From assembly GCA_942159475.1 (NCBI GenBank), contig OW804097.1, positions 53,402,986-53,466,985 of the forward strand: 64,000 nucleotides of DNA, read 5' to 3'. This document shows positions 34,499-43,511 of this stretch, piece by piece; position 1 is the stretch's first letter, and each line of letters begins with the position of its first letter. The notes under the pieces were generated by a model, which searched no databases, had not been told where the DNA came from, and worked only from the letters and a program-made list of their open reading frames with translations. Source of the stretch: Sthenelais limicola (taxonomy: Eukaryota > Annelida > Polychaeta > Phyllodocida > Sigalionidae). Both the position numbers and the translations under genes were made by a program.

Positions 34499-36238
34499 AT
34501 GTACCAAGGAAATGCAAACCGATCTACGCGATCTAACACAGATCTTGGCTATATGAACTTATTCCATCTTGAAGAATCACCAGATCATAATATGGACTTC
34601 TACAACACACAATCTCAGGATTTTTCTAGACGATCTAGTCATATGCCTCCCATTAACAGTCCTCCTGTTGCACCGACCAATACTACGCAGATATCCTACC
34701 CAAGTCAAGGCAATATGATCTCGTCCTCCATAGCTATGTCTCAAGCTGGAACATCGAATGGACCCGCTCAAACTACAACCAGTCAGATAAGTTATCAAAA
34801 TCCTATCTCATCCATTGTACCATTTGCCTCCCTTCCAGCTAATCAATCCCAACCAAACGAGGATAGATTGGATGTCAAACTAGAGCGTTTCATGGAAGGA
34901 ATGACACTTTCAGTTAACTCAATGAAAGAGTCCCTAGACAAACTAATAGAAACAAATTCTATCTATGAAGGGAGATTTGCCTTTATAGCCTCTAAGATAA
35001 CAGATGTTAATCGTACATCAAACAGAGTAGAATCTAAATGTGACAACCTGGGTTCTCAAGTTGCAGATATAAATCAACGCCTGCCAGTCGTTGAATCGAC
35101 TCTCTCTCTTTTTGAGAATAGAGTCCAACAACTGGAAGCCCAACATGCTCAACGCGTACAATGGCCAGCTCCCAATACACAAAATATTTCGATTCCCACT
35201 GCTATGAATCCTACTAACAAAAGCCCTTATCCAGCAAACCCCGCAAACCAAGACACTATTCCACCTGCAAATTCGAGAGAACTTAGTTTAATCATTAAAG
35301 GTATTAAAGAGCCAGCCGATGAAGAAATAGCTGACACCATAAATGCTTTTTTCAATGATCTAAAGCTAACTATAAAATATGTGCAAACAGCTGGTGCAAC
35401 TCGACTTGGAGATTTCAATAATGATTTGGCATTGGAAATGGAAAACAGTGCATCAAATGTAAAATATGGTAGACCCATTCGACTTACAATGCTCTCAAAC
35501 ACAAACAAAATAAATCTTTTCAAAGCTTTATCCAGAAATCGTAACAACCCAATCCTACAAGGGATTAGAGCGTTCAATGACTTAACAGAGCAAGACCAGC
35601 TGTTAGAAAAGGAGGCTAGAGCCTTCGCAGCTGCGGCCAGGGTATTACATAAGAAAAGAGCGACTGTCAGAGGAACATCAGTAATGATTGAAGGGGATAC
35701 CTATGTGGCGGAGAAGTATGATCTCCTTCCACTAGGTATAACACCAATTACAGCTTCGAATTATGACACCCCGGACGGAACATGCTTTCAAGGGCATATG
35801 AGTCCCCTTTCAAACCTCTACATGTGTGAAATGGAAATGGACGATACCAGTACTGTCTACTCTGTAGAACAATTATATCAATTGAAGAAGGCGATTCACA
35901 ATAAGGCTGATCCTGATTTGATCGAGAAGCTTAGATCGATTAAAAATCCCTACACAATAAAGCGTATATCAAAACAAATACCTGTTGTCGATGATTGGAA
36001 AACACAAGAGAGAGAAGTTCTAAAGGCTTGCGCGAAGGCTAAATTCGATAATCATGCCGAATGTAAGCACTTTCTCATGAGCCTGAAGCCTGGTCACATT
36101 TACGAGGCAACCTTCGAAGATCCCCACGGTTGCGGCTTCAGACTTGTAGATGCCGAACAGATCACTGCAAAGAACATCCAACCAGGAAGAAACGCCTTTG
36201 GGAAGCTTTTGGAAGAGATTAAGCAAGAGTATACCTGA
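34499..36238 (+). CDS. LINE ORF1: coiled coil, RRM-like domain and NADAR domain
   Basis: 579 aa, ATG at 34499. Residues 1-120 are Ser/Thr/Gln/Asn/Pro-rich and disordered. About 121-215 have heptad-like coiled coil (LDVKLERFMEGM...VQQLEAQHAQ). About 262-380 resemble the RRM plus C-terminal domain of LINE ORF1 proteins (SLIIKGI, GATRLGD, RPIRLTML, DLTEQDQLLEKEARAF). About 427-577 match the NADAR/YbiA fold: CFQGHMSPLSNLY, YSVEQLYQLKKA with the conserved Glu at 457, AKAKF, DPHGCGF at 541, and GRNAFGKLLEEI near 563-573. The Trp usual in the D-x-x-W-G motif is absent. The first three parts should package and chaperone LINE RNA. NADAR enzymes act on ADP-ribose or riboflavin-type N-glycosides; its role here is unknown. 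Domain calls are from motif reading. Confidence 0.85.
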   Translation: MYQGNANRSTRSNTDLGYMNLFHLEESPDHNMDFYNTQSQDFSRRSSHMPPINSPPVAPTNTTQISYPSQGNMISSSIAMSQAGTSNGPAQTTTSQISYQNPISSIVPFASLPANQSQPNEDRLDVKLERFMEGMTLSVNSMKESLDKLIETNSIYEGRFAFIASKITDVNRTSNRVESKCDNLGSQVADINQRLPVVESTLSLFENRVQQLEAQHAQRVQWPAPNTQNISIPTAMNPTNKSPYPANPANQDTIPPANSRELSLIIKGIKEPADEEIADTINAFFNDLKLTIKYVQTAGATRLGDFNNDLALEMENSASNVKYGRPIRLTMLSNTNKINLFKALSRNRNNPILQGIRAFNDLTEQDQLLEKEARAFAAAARVLHKKRATVRGTSVMIEGDTYVAEKYDLLPLGITPITASNYDTPDGTCFQGHMSPLSNLYMCEMEMDDTSTVYSVEQLYQLKKAIHNKADPDLIEKLRSIKNPYTIKRISKQIPVVDDWKTQEREVLKACAKAKFDNHAECKHFLMSLKPGHIYEATFEDPHGCGFRLVDAEQITAKNIQPGRNAFGKLLEEIKQEYT

Positions 36239-36249
36239 GTCTAAGTATT

Positions 36250-36279
36250 ACTCTTCTTTTTCCCTTTTTGATTCACCAG
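36250..36279 (+). promoter_or_regulatory. Splice-acceptor-like sequence before the esterase ORF
   Basis: A pyrimidine-rich tract (TCTTCTTTTTCCCTTTTTG) runs into ATTCACCAG, with AG at 36278-36279, 7 nt before the ATG at 36286. A CTAAGT word at 36241 could be a branch point. A very similar arrangement precedes the EN-RT ORF. Function is inferred. Confidence 0.4.
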
Positions 36280-36285
36280 TTGAAA

Positions 36286-36966
36286 ATGTCTACGTTTCAA
36301 ATCCTAATCCTGGGCGATTCTCGAGTTAGTAGGTGGGAAGCAATTGCCAGTCAGCTATCGGCTGAATATAATTGCAACGATCTCCAACTGACATTCATAT
36401 CGATCCCTGGAGGAACGTGTGAATCCATAGCAAATCAAGCGGTTATTCTATTTCATTATCATCAATTCGATGTAATGTATTTCTGTGGTGGCATTAACAA
36501 TTTTTCCAGCAAAATAGGCTATCGAAAAATAACTCCCATCCAGAGGGTAGAAAATTCCCTTGCCAACATGGTTTTTCAAGACATCACCCTAGCTCTTCCC
36601 AAGCTGAGAGCTGTGGCCAAAGTGGTTATAATTTGTGAAATAGTAGGCTTATCTTATGCTATGTATAACAAGCGAGATATAACCTCCCCTGAAGACCAGA
36701 CCGCTATCAACATGGCAATATATGAGATTAATCAACAAATCCGCAAATACAATAGGAAGAACAAGTTAACCACACCAAGCTTTGAAGGACATACCCATAA
36801 GATACGAAAGGGATTCATCTCACATCGTTATAACTCTACAACTTCCGATGGGATCCATTTTACCCACGACACAAATACTAAATTTGTCAAGAAAATTTTC
36901 TCTACAATATACAGAAATATCAGACAAACTGTTGACTTTTATCTAAAGGAAACTTCTCACACATAA
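36286..36966 (+). CDS. LINE-encoded SGNH (GDSL-type) esterase
   Basis: 226 aa from the ATG at 36286 (the frame is open from further upstream); it follows ORF1 by 47 nt. The four SGNH blocks are all present: block I LILGDSR with Ser12, block II PGGTCES, block III CGGINNF with Asn71, block V SDGIHF with Asp188 and His191. An esterase domain is known from the ORF1 of CR1-group LINEs, where a lipid- or carbohydrate-ester substrate is suspected. Here it is a separate short ORF. No signal peptide or membrane segment is evident. The C-terminal 35 residues are basic. Activity is plausible because the catalytic set is intact; the substrate is unknown. Confidence 0.85.
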   Translation: MSTFQILILGDSRVSRWEAIASQLSAEYNCNDLQLTFISIPGGTCESIANQAVILFHYHQFDVMYFCGGINNFSSKIGYRKITPIQRVENSLANMVFQDITLALPKLRAVAKVVIICEIVGLSYAMYNKRDITSPEDQTAINMAIYEINQQIRKYNRKNKLTTPSFEGHTHKIRKGFISHRYNSTTSDGIHFTHDTNTKFVKKIFSTIYRNIRQTVDFYLKETSHT

Positions 36967-37202
36967 CTGCTCAATCTGTGGCTGGAAATGTTTCCGTAAT
37001 CAAAATCAACACCCTTCCCTTAACATTTAACCTATATCTCTTAAATTCTCCGACTCAATTCTCTCAATAGTCTGGTACAAACAGAAAGCATAAAGTATGC
37101 CTAGATTCTATGTATATATTGCTAATGCACTCTTATGTATCTAAACCTCGCTCAAATGTTATCCGCCCAGCTATGGCTGTCGCTTCGATTCACTGTTTTT
37201 GG

Positions 37203-37357
37203 ACCGTACACTCTAGCTTAATATAAATAGCTTTGCATGAATGTTGTCGCTCGAGCTGCTATTGTTTACGTTCATCAACACAGAGGGCGCCTCGGTTCTC
37301 TTTTTTTTTTAACCGTACACCCCAACCTCCTATAAATAGCTGTGAACGAACGTTGTC
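37203..37357 (+). promoter_or_regulatory. Two tandem TATA-containing monomers in the LINE spacer
   Basis: Two units, 109 bp apart, each have ACCGTACAC (37203, 37312), then TATAAATAGC exactly 19 nt downstream (37222, 37331), then GTTGTC 21 nt after that. Conservation of motifs and spacing between otherwise diverged units suggests a core promoter. A third ACCGTACAC (40892) lies after the RT ORF with a CTATTTAAG word 28 nt on. Confidence 0.5.
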
Positions 37358-37804
37358 CGATCAGTAGCAGGAGTAGTAGCAGGAGAGCTCTCCTACCATC
37401 AACGTCTCGAACTATAATGTACATAAACACTCTCACACAATCCTATGACTTGTGATTCGGGTATATGTACAGATTTTTCTATGTCCTTGCTCTTTCCTTG
37501 TATGTATTATACTCAAATCACGCATTATGAATTAAAATTGGTCAGCTGATTCTCACCCCACACTCGCCTGCAGTGATTCGGTGATCATTCTGATTATTTG
37601 ATGTATTATATTCCATACCTATGTGCCATTATGTTATTTCTGTTAGATACTTCTAAATGCTTATGTTTATAATGAATGACCATGCAGCTAGCCACTAGGC
37701 GCGCTGGCAAGCTGTATGTACCTAATACTTTGATTACTTCAGCTATTTCAACTGTCTCTTTTATGCAAATAGCTACCAAGCTATAAGGATTCTGTATTTC
37801 CCAT

Positions 37805-37832
37805 CCTCTTTTAATTCCCTTTTTGCTTCCAG
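37805..37832 (+). promoter_or_regulatory. Splice-acceptor-like sequence before the EN-RT ORF
   Basis: CCTCTTTTAATTCCCTTTTT is followed by GCTTCCAG, AG at 37831-37832, 118 nt before the ATG. It shares CCCTTTTTG and CCAG with the tract upstream of the esterase ATG. Confidence 0.35.
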
Positions 37833-37950
37833 CACCCTCCCCCCCCTCTCACTCTTTCCTCTCCCGTCCGTAATTTTTTATTGGTACTGCCTCTTGGCTG
37901 TGCACTTAGCATCCGGCCAAGCCCTGCCAGTTAGTCTATACACCTTAATA

Positions 37951-40818
37951 ATGACTCTTAACAATAAGAAAAATGGCCTTTTCTTTTATTATCTGAACTG
38001 TCAGAGTATCAATAATAAAATTGACCTTATCAAACAAAACCTAATATCAATTAAACCGGATTTTATCTCTCTCTCGGAGACATGGCTCACTGAATCGACA
38101 CCTGACCAGCAAATTGCTCTATCAGGCTACAATTTAGCCAGGCAAGATAGAAACTATTGCCTTCCCAACTCGACTACAGTAAAAAAGGGTGGCGGATTAC
38201 TATGTTATATTAAACAAGGTCTGCACACTGAAATTATTCCTGAACTGAGCACTTCTGCACCTCATCTTGAATCGATTACAATTAAGATTAAGCCTATAAA
38301 CATCAAACCTTTCTTCATAACCTCTGTCTACAGACCCCCATCAGGCTCCATTGACTCATGCCTTGAATCCCTCACAAATATACTCTCCCAATGCTGTCTA
38401 GGTAATACTGTCCCAGCAGAAAGGATAATCCTTGGGGACTTCAATATAAATATGCTTAAAAATAACTGTCCTGATAGAAATAAACTCAAACTTTTCAATC
38501 AGCAAAATGGGCTAGCTCAACTTATAAGTGAACCAACAAGATATGCCCTAAGAGGTGACACCTCCACATCCAGTCTTATCGATCTGATTTTAACTAATTC
38601 AACCAATATCTCTGACAGTGGAACTCTAAACCACAACTTAAGCGATCATGAGGCGATATTCTTTATCAGGAAAAAAGCCAAAATCTCTAGAGTTTACAAT
38701 ATGAAACGCAGCAGGAGCTATAGAAATTTTAATTCTAACCTCTTCCAATTGAACCTTCGTCAAAATTTTAACTGGCTTAATTTCATATCAATTACTAATC
38801 CCGAAGAGTCTTGGGAATTCATCTCAAATGCTATATCAACTACACTTGACAACATGTGCCCAATAAAAAATATACTAATCAGAGAGAATAATGATCCCTG
38901 GATCTCCAGAGAAATACTGGATGCTATTAAATGTAAAAATCTAGCAAGGAAAAAAGCCAAACGCACTGGCTCCTCTGAGGATTTGAATGAAGCAAAAAGA
39001 CTCAGAAAAAGTGTGAATAAGTTACTTCTAAATGCCAAAAAAAATTACATGCACCAGACCCTCTCAAATGTTAACGACCCTAAGAAATATTGGAAAACAA
39101 TAAATATGCTTCTTCCCTCTAAAACCACTAGTTCAGAAATAAATCTGAATGACGAGAATGGCTCCCCCATACCAAAAAATAACCTCCCTAACTATATTAA
39201 TAACTACTTTGCGCACATTACTTGTAATTTACTAAAAGACATAGCGGACATACCCTGGACCACAACTATACCTAATAGGATCACTGAGATCCACACTATT
39301 GTAACCAATGAAATTGAAATGCTTGGCTTAATCTCTAAAATTGATACCTCAAAGTCATCTGCAATTGACAATGTTCCAAATTCAATAGTCAAAGAAGCCT
39401 TTGCTTTATTATTACCAGAAATGACTCACTGCATCAACATGTCCTTCTCTAGCTGTATCTTTCCTAAAACATGGAAAACAGCTACTGTTGTACCCTTATT
39501 TAAAGGAGGTATATCATCACAAGTTAACAACTTTCGTCCTATCTCTCTACTCCCAACCCCCAGTAAACTTATAGAGAAAATTGTTCACACCAGAGTTCTT
39601 ACTTACCTTAACACTAATAATATTCTAGACAATAACCAAGCAGGTTTTCTCCCAGGTAAATCCACAATAAACACAATTAGTCGTCTTACTGATGACATGG
39701 CCATTTCAATAGAAAAGAAAACCCCTACCCTCCTTACTTTTATCGATTTTAGGAAAGCCTTTGATATGGTTGACCATCAAATACTACTCCATAAATTGCT
39801 CAATATTGGGATACGTGGCAATCTCCATTCCTGGATAAAATCTTACCTTTCTAACCGCTTCCAAAAAACAATTGTTAACAACCTACTTTCAGATAAAGCT
39901 CAAATAAAATCAGGAGTACCCCAAGGATCTATCCTTGGACCTCTCCTATTTCTTATATTTATAAATGACATTGGTCACTATCTCCACCATACTAACTATC
40001 TTTTATACGCTGACGACACAGTTCTATATCAATCTGATCTATCCATTACTAGACTGTATCAAAATATGCAAACAGACCTTGACTCCTTAGCAAACTGGTG
40101 TAAAATAAATAAATTCCTGATAAATGCCTCAAAAACCAAGCTCATGATAGTCAACAAATCAACAAATAAAAATCTCCCCCCACCAAAAGCTATTACTCTC
40201 AACTCTAAACCCCTTGAGACTGTTCACACCTATAAATATCTGGGTGTTCTTTTGGATGACAAACTGACATTCCAGCCTCACATAAAAAACATAATTAAAA
40301 TAATATCACACAAAATATTTCTTTTCTTACGCATCAGACATCTACTAACTGACAAATCTGCTCTCCTAGTCTTTAAAAGTAAAATACTACCATTTTTTGA
40401 CTATGGGGATATACTCTATCATGATACGCACCAAGGTAATCTAATGAAGCTGCAAAGGCTACAAAACAAAGCTCTTAGAGCAATTCATAAGGTAGATGCC
40501 CTGCATCCCACATATGATCTGCACAGGGACTTGAAAGTACCATTTCTTCAAAATAGAAGAGAATTACATCTAAGATTATGTGGACACTCTAGAACTAAAT
40601 CTAAATATTATACCTCCCAAAATGACAACAAAAATACCAGAGCTAATGATGCCCCAATTCTTAAAACCTTTTTCTACAAATCTCAATCTGGTAAAAACTC
40701 AGTATTTAATAAAGTAGCCAAATCATGGAACCAACTCCCCCCACGATCAAGAAATATAGGAAACACTGAGACCTTCAAGTCCCTTCAGAAAAAATGGCTG
40801 CTTGACACTATTACTTGA
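37951..40818 (+). CDS. LINE ORF2: APE endonuclease-reverse transcriptase
   Basis: 955 aa from the first ATG (37951). The enzyme nicks target DNA and primes cDNA synthesis on the LINE RNA. The endonuclease domain, about residues 10-240, has the catalytic set: LNCQSINN, SETWL (Glu43), VYRPP, GDFNIN (Asp163), SLIDLILTN, SDHE (Asp232-His233). RT spans about 460-720 with VVPLFKGG, NNFRPISLLP, AGFLPGKST, LTFIDFRKAFD, SGVPQGSILGPLLFL and YADD (Tyr686). The C-terminal region has YKYLGVLLDD, FDYGDILY, LQRLQNKALRAI and SWNQLPPRSRN. There is no stop or frameshift. A CR1/L2/Daphne-type affiliation is suggested by RT wording; clade not proven. Confidence 0.95.
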   Translation: MTLNNKKNGLFFYYLNCQSINNKIDLIKQNLISIKPDFISLSETWLTESTPDQQIALSGYNLARQDRNYCLPNSTTVKKGGGLLCYIKQGLHTEIIPELSTSAPHLESITIKIKPINIKPFFITSVYRPPSGSIDSCLESLTNILSQCCLGNTVPAERIILGDFNINMLKNNCPDRNKLKLFNQQNGLAQLISEPTRYALRGDTSTSSLIDLILTNSTNISDSGTLNHNLSDHEAIFFIRKKAKISRVYNMKRSRSYRNFNSNLFQLNLRQNFNWLNFISITNPEESWEFISNAISTTLDNMCPIKNILIRENNDPWISREILDAIKCKNLARKKAKRTGSSEDLNEAKRLRKSVNKLLLNAKKNYMHQTLSNVNDPKKYWKTINMLLPSKTTSSEINLNDENGSPIPKNNLPNYINNYFAHITCNLLKDIADIPWTTTIPNRITEIHTIVTNEIEMLGLISKIDTSKSSAIDNVPNSIVKEAFALLLPEMTHCINMSFSSCIFPKTWKTATVVPLFKGGISSQVNNFRPISLLPTPSKLIEKIVHTRVLTYLNTNNILDNNQAGFLPGKSTINTISRLTDDMAISIEKKTPTLLTFIDFRKAFDMVDHQILLHKLLNIGIRGNLHSWIKSYLSNRFQKTIVNNLLSDKAQIKSGVPQGSILGPLLFLIFINDIGHYLHHTNYLLYADDTVLYQSDLSITRLYQNMQTDLDSLANWCKINKFLINASKTKLMIVNKSTNKNLPPPKAITLNSKPLETVHTYKYLGVLLDDKLTFQPHIKNIIKIISHKIFLFLRIRHLLTDKSALLVFKSKILPFFDYGDILYHDTHQGNLMKLQRLQNKALRAIHKVDALHPTYDLHRDLKVPFLQNRRELHLRLCGHSRTKSKYYTSQNDNKNTRANDAPILKTFFYKSQSGKNSVFNKVAKSWNQLPPRSRNIGNTETFKSLQKKWLLDTIT

Positions 40819-41354
40819 CATTAACCTTACCTTGAAAATGTGTCCGGTCCAAACAGATGAGCAACATTGTGATACTACCAAACATGTTTGAACCGTACAC
40901 TTCCCTCTTGTCTAGTCGACTATTTAAGGAAATCATTTCTGTGAAAACTTATACGACCAGGTATACTCTTAACCTATGGTCGATGAGCAGTAAATCCTAA
41001 GAAAACATTGTTATGAAAGGCTTGCAAAATATAAGAGGATCACTCTCATAAGATAGAGGTTAATCCCTTTGCAAATTTATTACCTGTATATACACCTTTT
41101 ACGAATCTAACTATCCTAATCTAATGCTAAAACAACATTTATGGGTCACACTCTACATAAGTGGTTATCCCATCATTAACAGTAATATTATTACTATTAA
41201 TATAATTAAACATTCTCACTAAAATTTCCTTGAATCACTCAACGACTATGTACAAATGTATTTATGTTCTTCAAAAGCTGGGTTACGCCAGAACATCCTA
41301 CCACAATGGGAGGTGCTGGACCCAGTGGAAATAAAATCTTTAAAAAAAAAAAAA
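40819..41354 (+). other. LINE 3' UTR, poly(A) signal and A tail
   Basis: A+T-rich sequence after the RT stop ends in AATAAAATCTTT and 13 A. The tail is directly joined to the antisense of gag codons of element 2, marking the insertion point at 41354/41355. Confidence 0.8.
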
Positions 41355-42582
41355 TTGGGCGTGTCTGGTACGCATGCGCGTGTTGTGGTGGATTTATCGG
41401 TGGTGGCTGCATGAGAAAAGCCTGGTTGACTGGGGAATGATCCCTGCTGTTCAGCTGCCTCATCTTTTGGCGTTTCATGCAGTCATTACTCGAGTGCGTG
41501 TGCCTACTGTTGTTATTGAGGGCCTGGCAGTAGGCGCAGATGTGGCTAAATATAACCTGGTCGCTTGTGTGTCCTTCCTTCTTGCTACATGCACCGCGCA
41601 TGTTATATGTGGGGCAGGGGACCGACATCGACTCTGTCATCATAATGCTTCTCATTGACATGGATAATCTGATGCGTTCATACTGTATCTTGTCGGCATC
41701 GAGCCAGGTAATTTCGCCTCGCTCCAGCTTGTCAAAAATTGCGTTTGACCATTTAAGGACGCTGCGCCAGGGGCGCTCCATGGCATCTTGCACCACCTGA
41801 TTGAGGTGCAACAATAGAAATGGCTTGTCGTCCTCGTCAACGACACTCTTATCCATTAACATACAGGTGAACGCGTATATGAACTCCATACAGGTTATGT
41901 TTTCCTTGGCTTCTGCCCTGTCACGTGCCGTCACTATGCCTTCACGCTCTAAGAATACATGGGGGCGTGGCAATAACTTTTTTATTCTGATGTCAAAAGC
42001 ACTATTACCTTTGATGTTTGCTGCGGCGAACATAGGCGCTGCCTGTTCCATTTGCGCTTCGATGTATTGCTGTGTGAACGTGTCAGACATCAACTGACGG
42101 GCGTGTGTTATGGGTGGTTGTTGTTGCTGGACGTGACCTAGAGGTGGCCGGGTAGTATGGTACTCAGGTAGCAGTTGGTCCAGTTGCTCAGGTGGTTTTT
42201 CGCTAGTTTTCTCCTTCGTTTCTTGTTCAGTCTGGGCCTTTGCCTTTTCCTCCAAGGCTTTGAGGACCATATTGGCGATCTCTCCGGGCATTGTCGTCTG
42301 AATGCCCTTTATTGATTCTTCTAGTGCTTCAACCCTGCCCTCCATGCTAGCTGTAAGTATCAGAGCCTCTTCTGGCCCTTGCGGTGGCCGGTGGTCACTA
42401 CCCTCAGGTGTGTCAACAAACAGGTGAATGGCAGTAGCCGTTTTGCCCTCGTGCTGGCCGTCAGAAATTAAAGTACTTGTTTTACCTTTCTTTTCACCTT
42501 TTGTGCGTCTATTTCTCTGTGGCTTCGCTGTATAAGGTATCTTTTCTCCCCTGTACCTGGTATTGGTGCAGGCAGAATACAT
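41355..42582 (-). pseudogene. gag-like protein of element 2, truncated by the LINE
   Basis: ATG at 42582; about 409 native codons, then the frame runs through the LINE tail to a stop at 41239. The N-terminus is Lys/Arg-rich, with a coiled-coil-like segment at about 77-135 (MEGRVEALEESIKGI...), a Gln/Pro-rich linker, and a helical region about 160-320. Near 333-378 comes a Cys/His cluster (CPTYNMRGAC, HICAYC, HTHSSNDC) that aligns with element 3 (CRMFNNAQKIAC, HICSYC, CQHAFSKC). This conserved C/H array is probably the RNA-binding zinc finger. The C-terminal tail and gag stop are lost to the insertion. Confidence 0.82.
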
Positions 42583-42620
42583 ATGTCGGTGTTCTGGTGT
42601 TTGTTTTTCGTCGTGACGTT

Positions 42621-42757
42621 GACCAAATATTCAACCAACAATGGCGAAGGTAAGAGTGAATGGAGCGGGGAGGAGAGGTTTATGGGTAAGGTAGTTTGTT
42701 AGGCAGCCACCACGCGTCGCCACCAATGCCTTGTAATGCGAATCATTACTACAACAT
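42621..42757 (-). repeat. A1 terminal repeat of element 2
   Basis: 137 bp matching 30284-30420 with few differences (for example ACCAACAATGG versus ACCATCAATGG). It is the 5' end of the minus-strand element, lies 38 bp from the gag ATG, and ends ACTACAACAT next to flank ACTGTCACTTCC. Confidence 0.92.
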
Positions 42758-43454
42758 ACTGTCACTTCCGGTGATGACAATGCAACTAGCAGTATTCAAA
42801 CCTAGTATCCCTTGTATTGGGGCATCTTAATTAGAAGCCTGCGCTAGACACCTGTGCCACTCCACCCACCCCTAGGATGTCCATTTCCCAATGTGCATGA
42901 TTCCATTTCAGTTTTAACCTGGAAATTTTGACCTGATTCTGACCTGGTGCTTTACTAGTGGAAATCGTAAACTGTTGTGAGACTCAAACTTGATTTTACA
43001 ATGCTCTATGGAGCAGGTTTTTAAATGCACTTATGATACCCTCAACGATGCTCATTGGACCCAACTTATGAATCCAATTCTGACGCACTCAACGATGCAC
43101 TATTTGCCAGGTTATAGAATGCACCCCCACCTCTTCTCACCCTCCTATCCACCGGGGACAGCCATTTTATTTTTGACCTCGGAGATCGGAGAGCTCTTTT
43201 ATTTGTTGTGATGTGAGAGTGAATATAAAAGAATACTAAGACTTTTGACGGCATATCAGGTTTCTATTCTACATTCCTTAAGATATCATAAGAGACCCCC
43301 CTATTTTGGTGATGAAGGAATTGTCCCTCATGGCTAGAAATTTACATGTATAAAATATAGCCACACCGCCGCCATTTTGTTTAATTTTCGAAAATTTAAT
43401 TTAATTTTTTCCTTTTCGAAAAGTATAAAATCGGTTCCATTTTGCTCCATTGTT

Positions 43455-43511
43455 CCATTTTAAACGTTCTCCCCCCGTGTCTGGAATCTGTGAATAATTT
43501 TGATGACCTAC
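43455..43511 (-). repeat. 57-bp element, inverted copy of 27791-27847
   Basis: Two mismatches in 57 when reverse-complemented. Flanks are unrelated apart from a short ATATAAGTAG extension. Non-coding in both places by inspection. Confidence 0.75.

Larger units (their letters stand above)
36967..37950 (+). other. Non-coding spacer of the LINE
   Basis: A 984-nt gap between esterase and EN-RT ORFs, much longer than usual between LINE ORFs. It holds the two TATA-containing monomers (37203-37357), poly-T and poly-C runs, and the acceptor-like tract ending at 37832. Confidence 0.7.
34300..41354 (+). mobile_element. LINE with NADAR-containing ORF1, SGNH esterase ORF and EN-RT ORF, inserted in element 2
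   Basis: On the plus strand, three uninterrupted ORFs are followed by a 3' UTR, AATAAA (41330-41335) and a 13-A tail ending at 41354. The tail abuts gag codons of element 2 read on the other strand, proving insertion into gag. The 5' junction is not exactly located: it must lie between the pol start of element 2 (34291) and ORF1 (34499), probably within tens of bases of 34300-34360. No target duplication was found. RT sequence and the APE endonuclease place it in the Jockey/CR1/L2 assemblage (Daphne- or Crack-like is possible). All ORFs are open, so this is a young, perhaps active, copy. Confidence 0.9.
29974..42757 (-). mobile_element. Element 2: Ngaro-like YR retrotransposon with split direct repeats, interrupted by a LINE
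   Basis: In minus-strand order: A1 (42757-42621), gag, RT-RNase H, recombinase, B1 (30637-30418), A2 (30420-30284 shared part), B2 (30193-29974). This A1-ORFs-B1-A2-B2 layout is diagnostic of Ngaro/PAT-type YR retrotransposons. B1/B2 are 220 bp each and nearly identical; the shared A1/A2 part is 137 bp with few differences. The element begins and ends with CAT on the plus strand, and CAT is also at the B1/A2 junction, as expected if a 3-bp core is exchanged by the recombinase. There is no conventional target duplication. A younger LINE splits gag. Confidence 0.92.

Noticed and set aside
42990..43254. Overlapping short frames on both strands
   Set aside because: Neither shows coding character; the region just outside element 2 is ordinary non-coding DNA.
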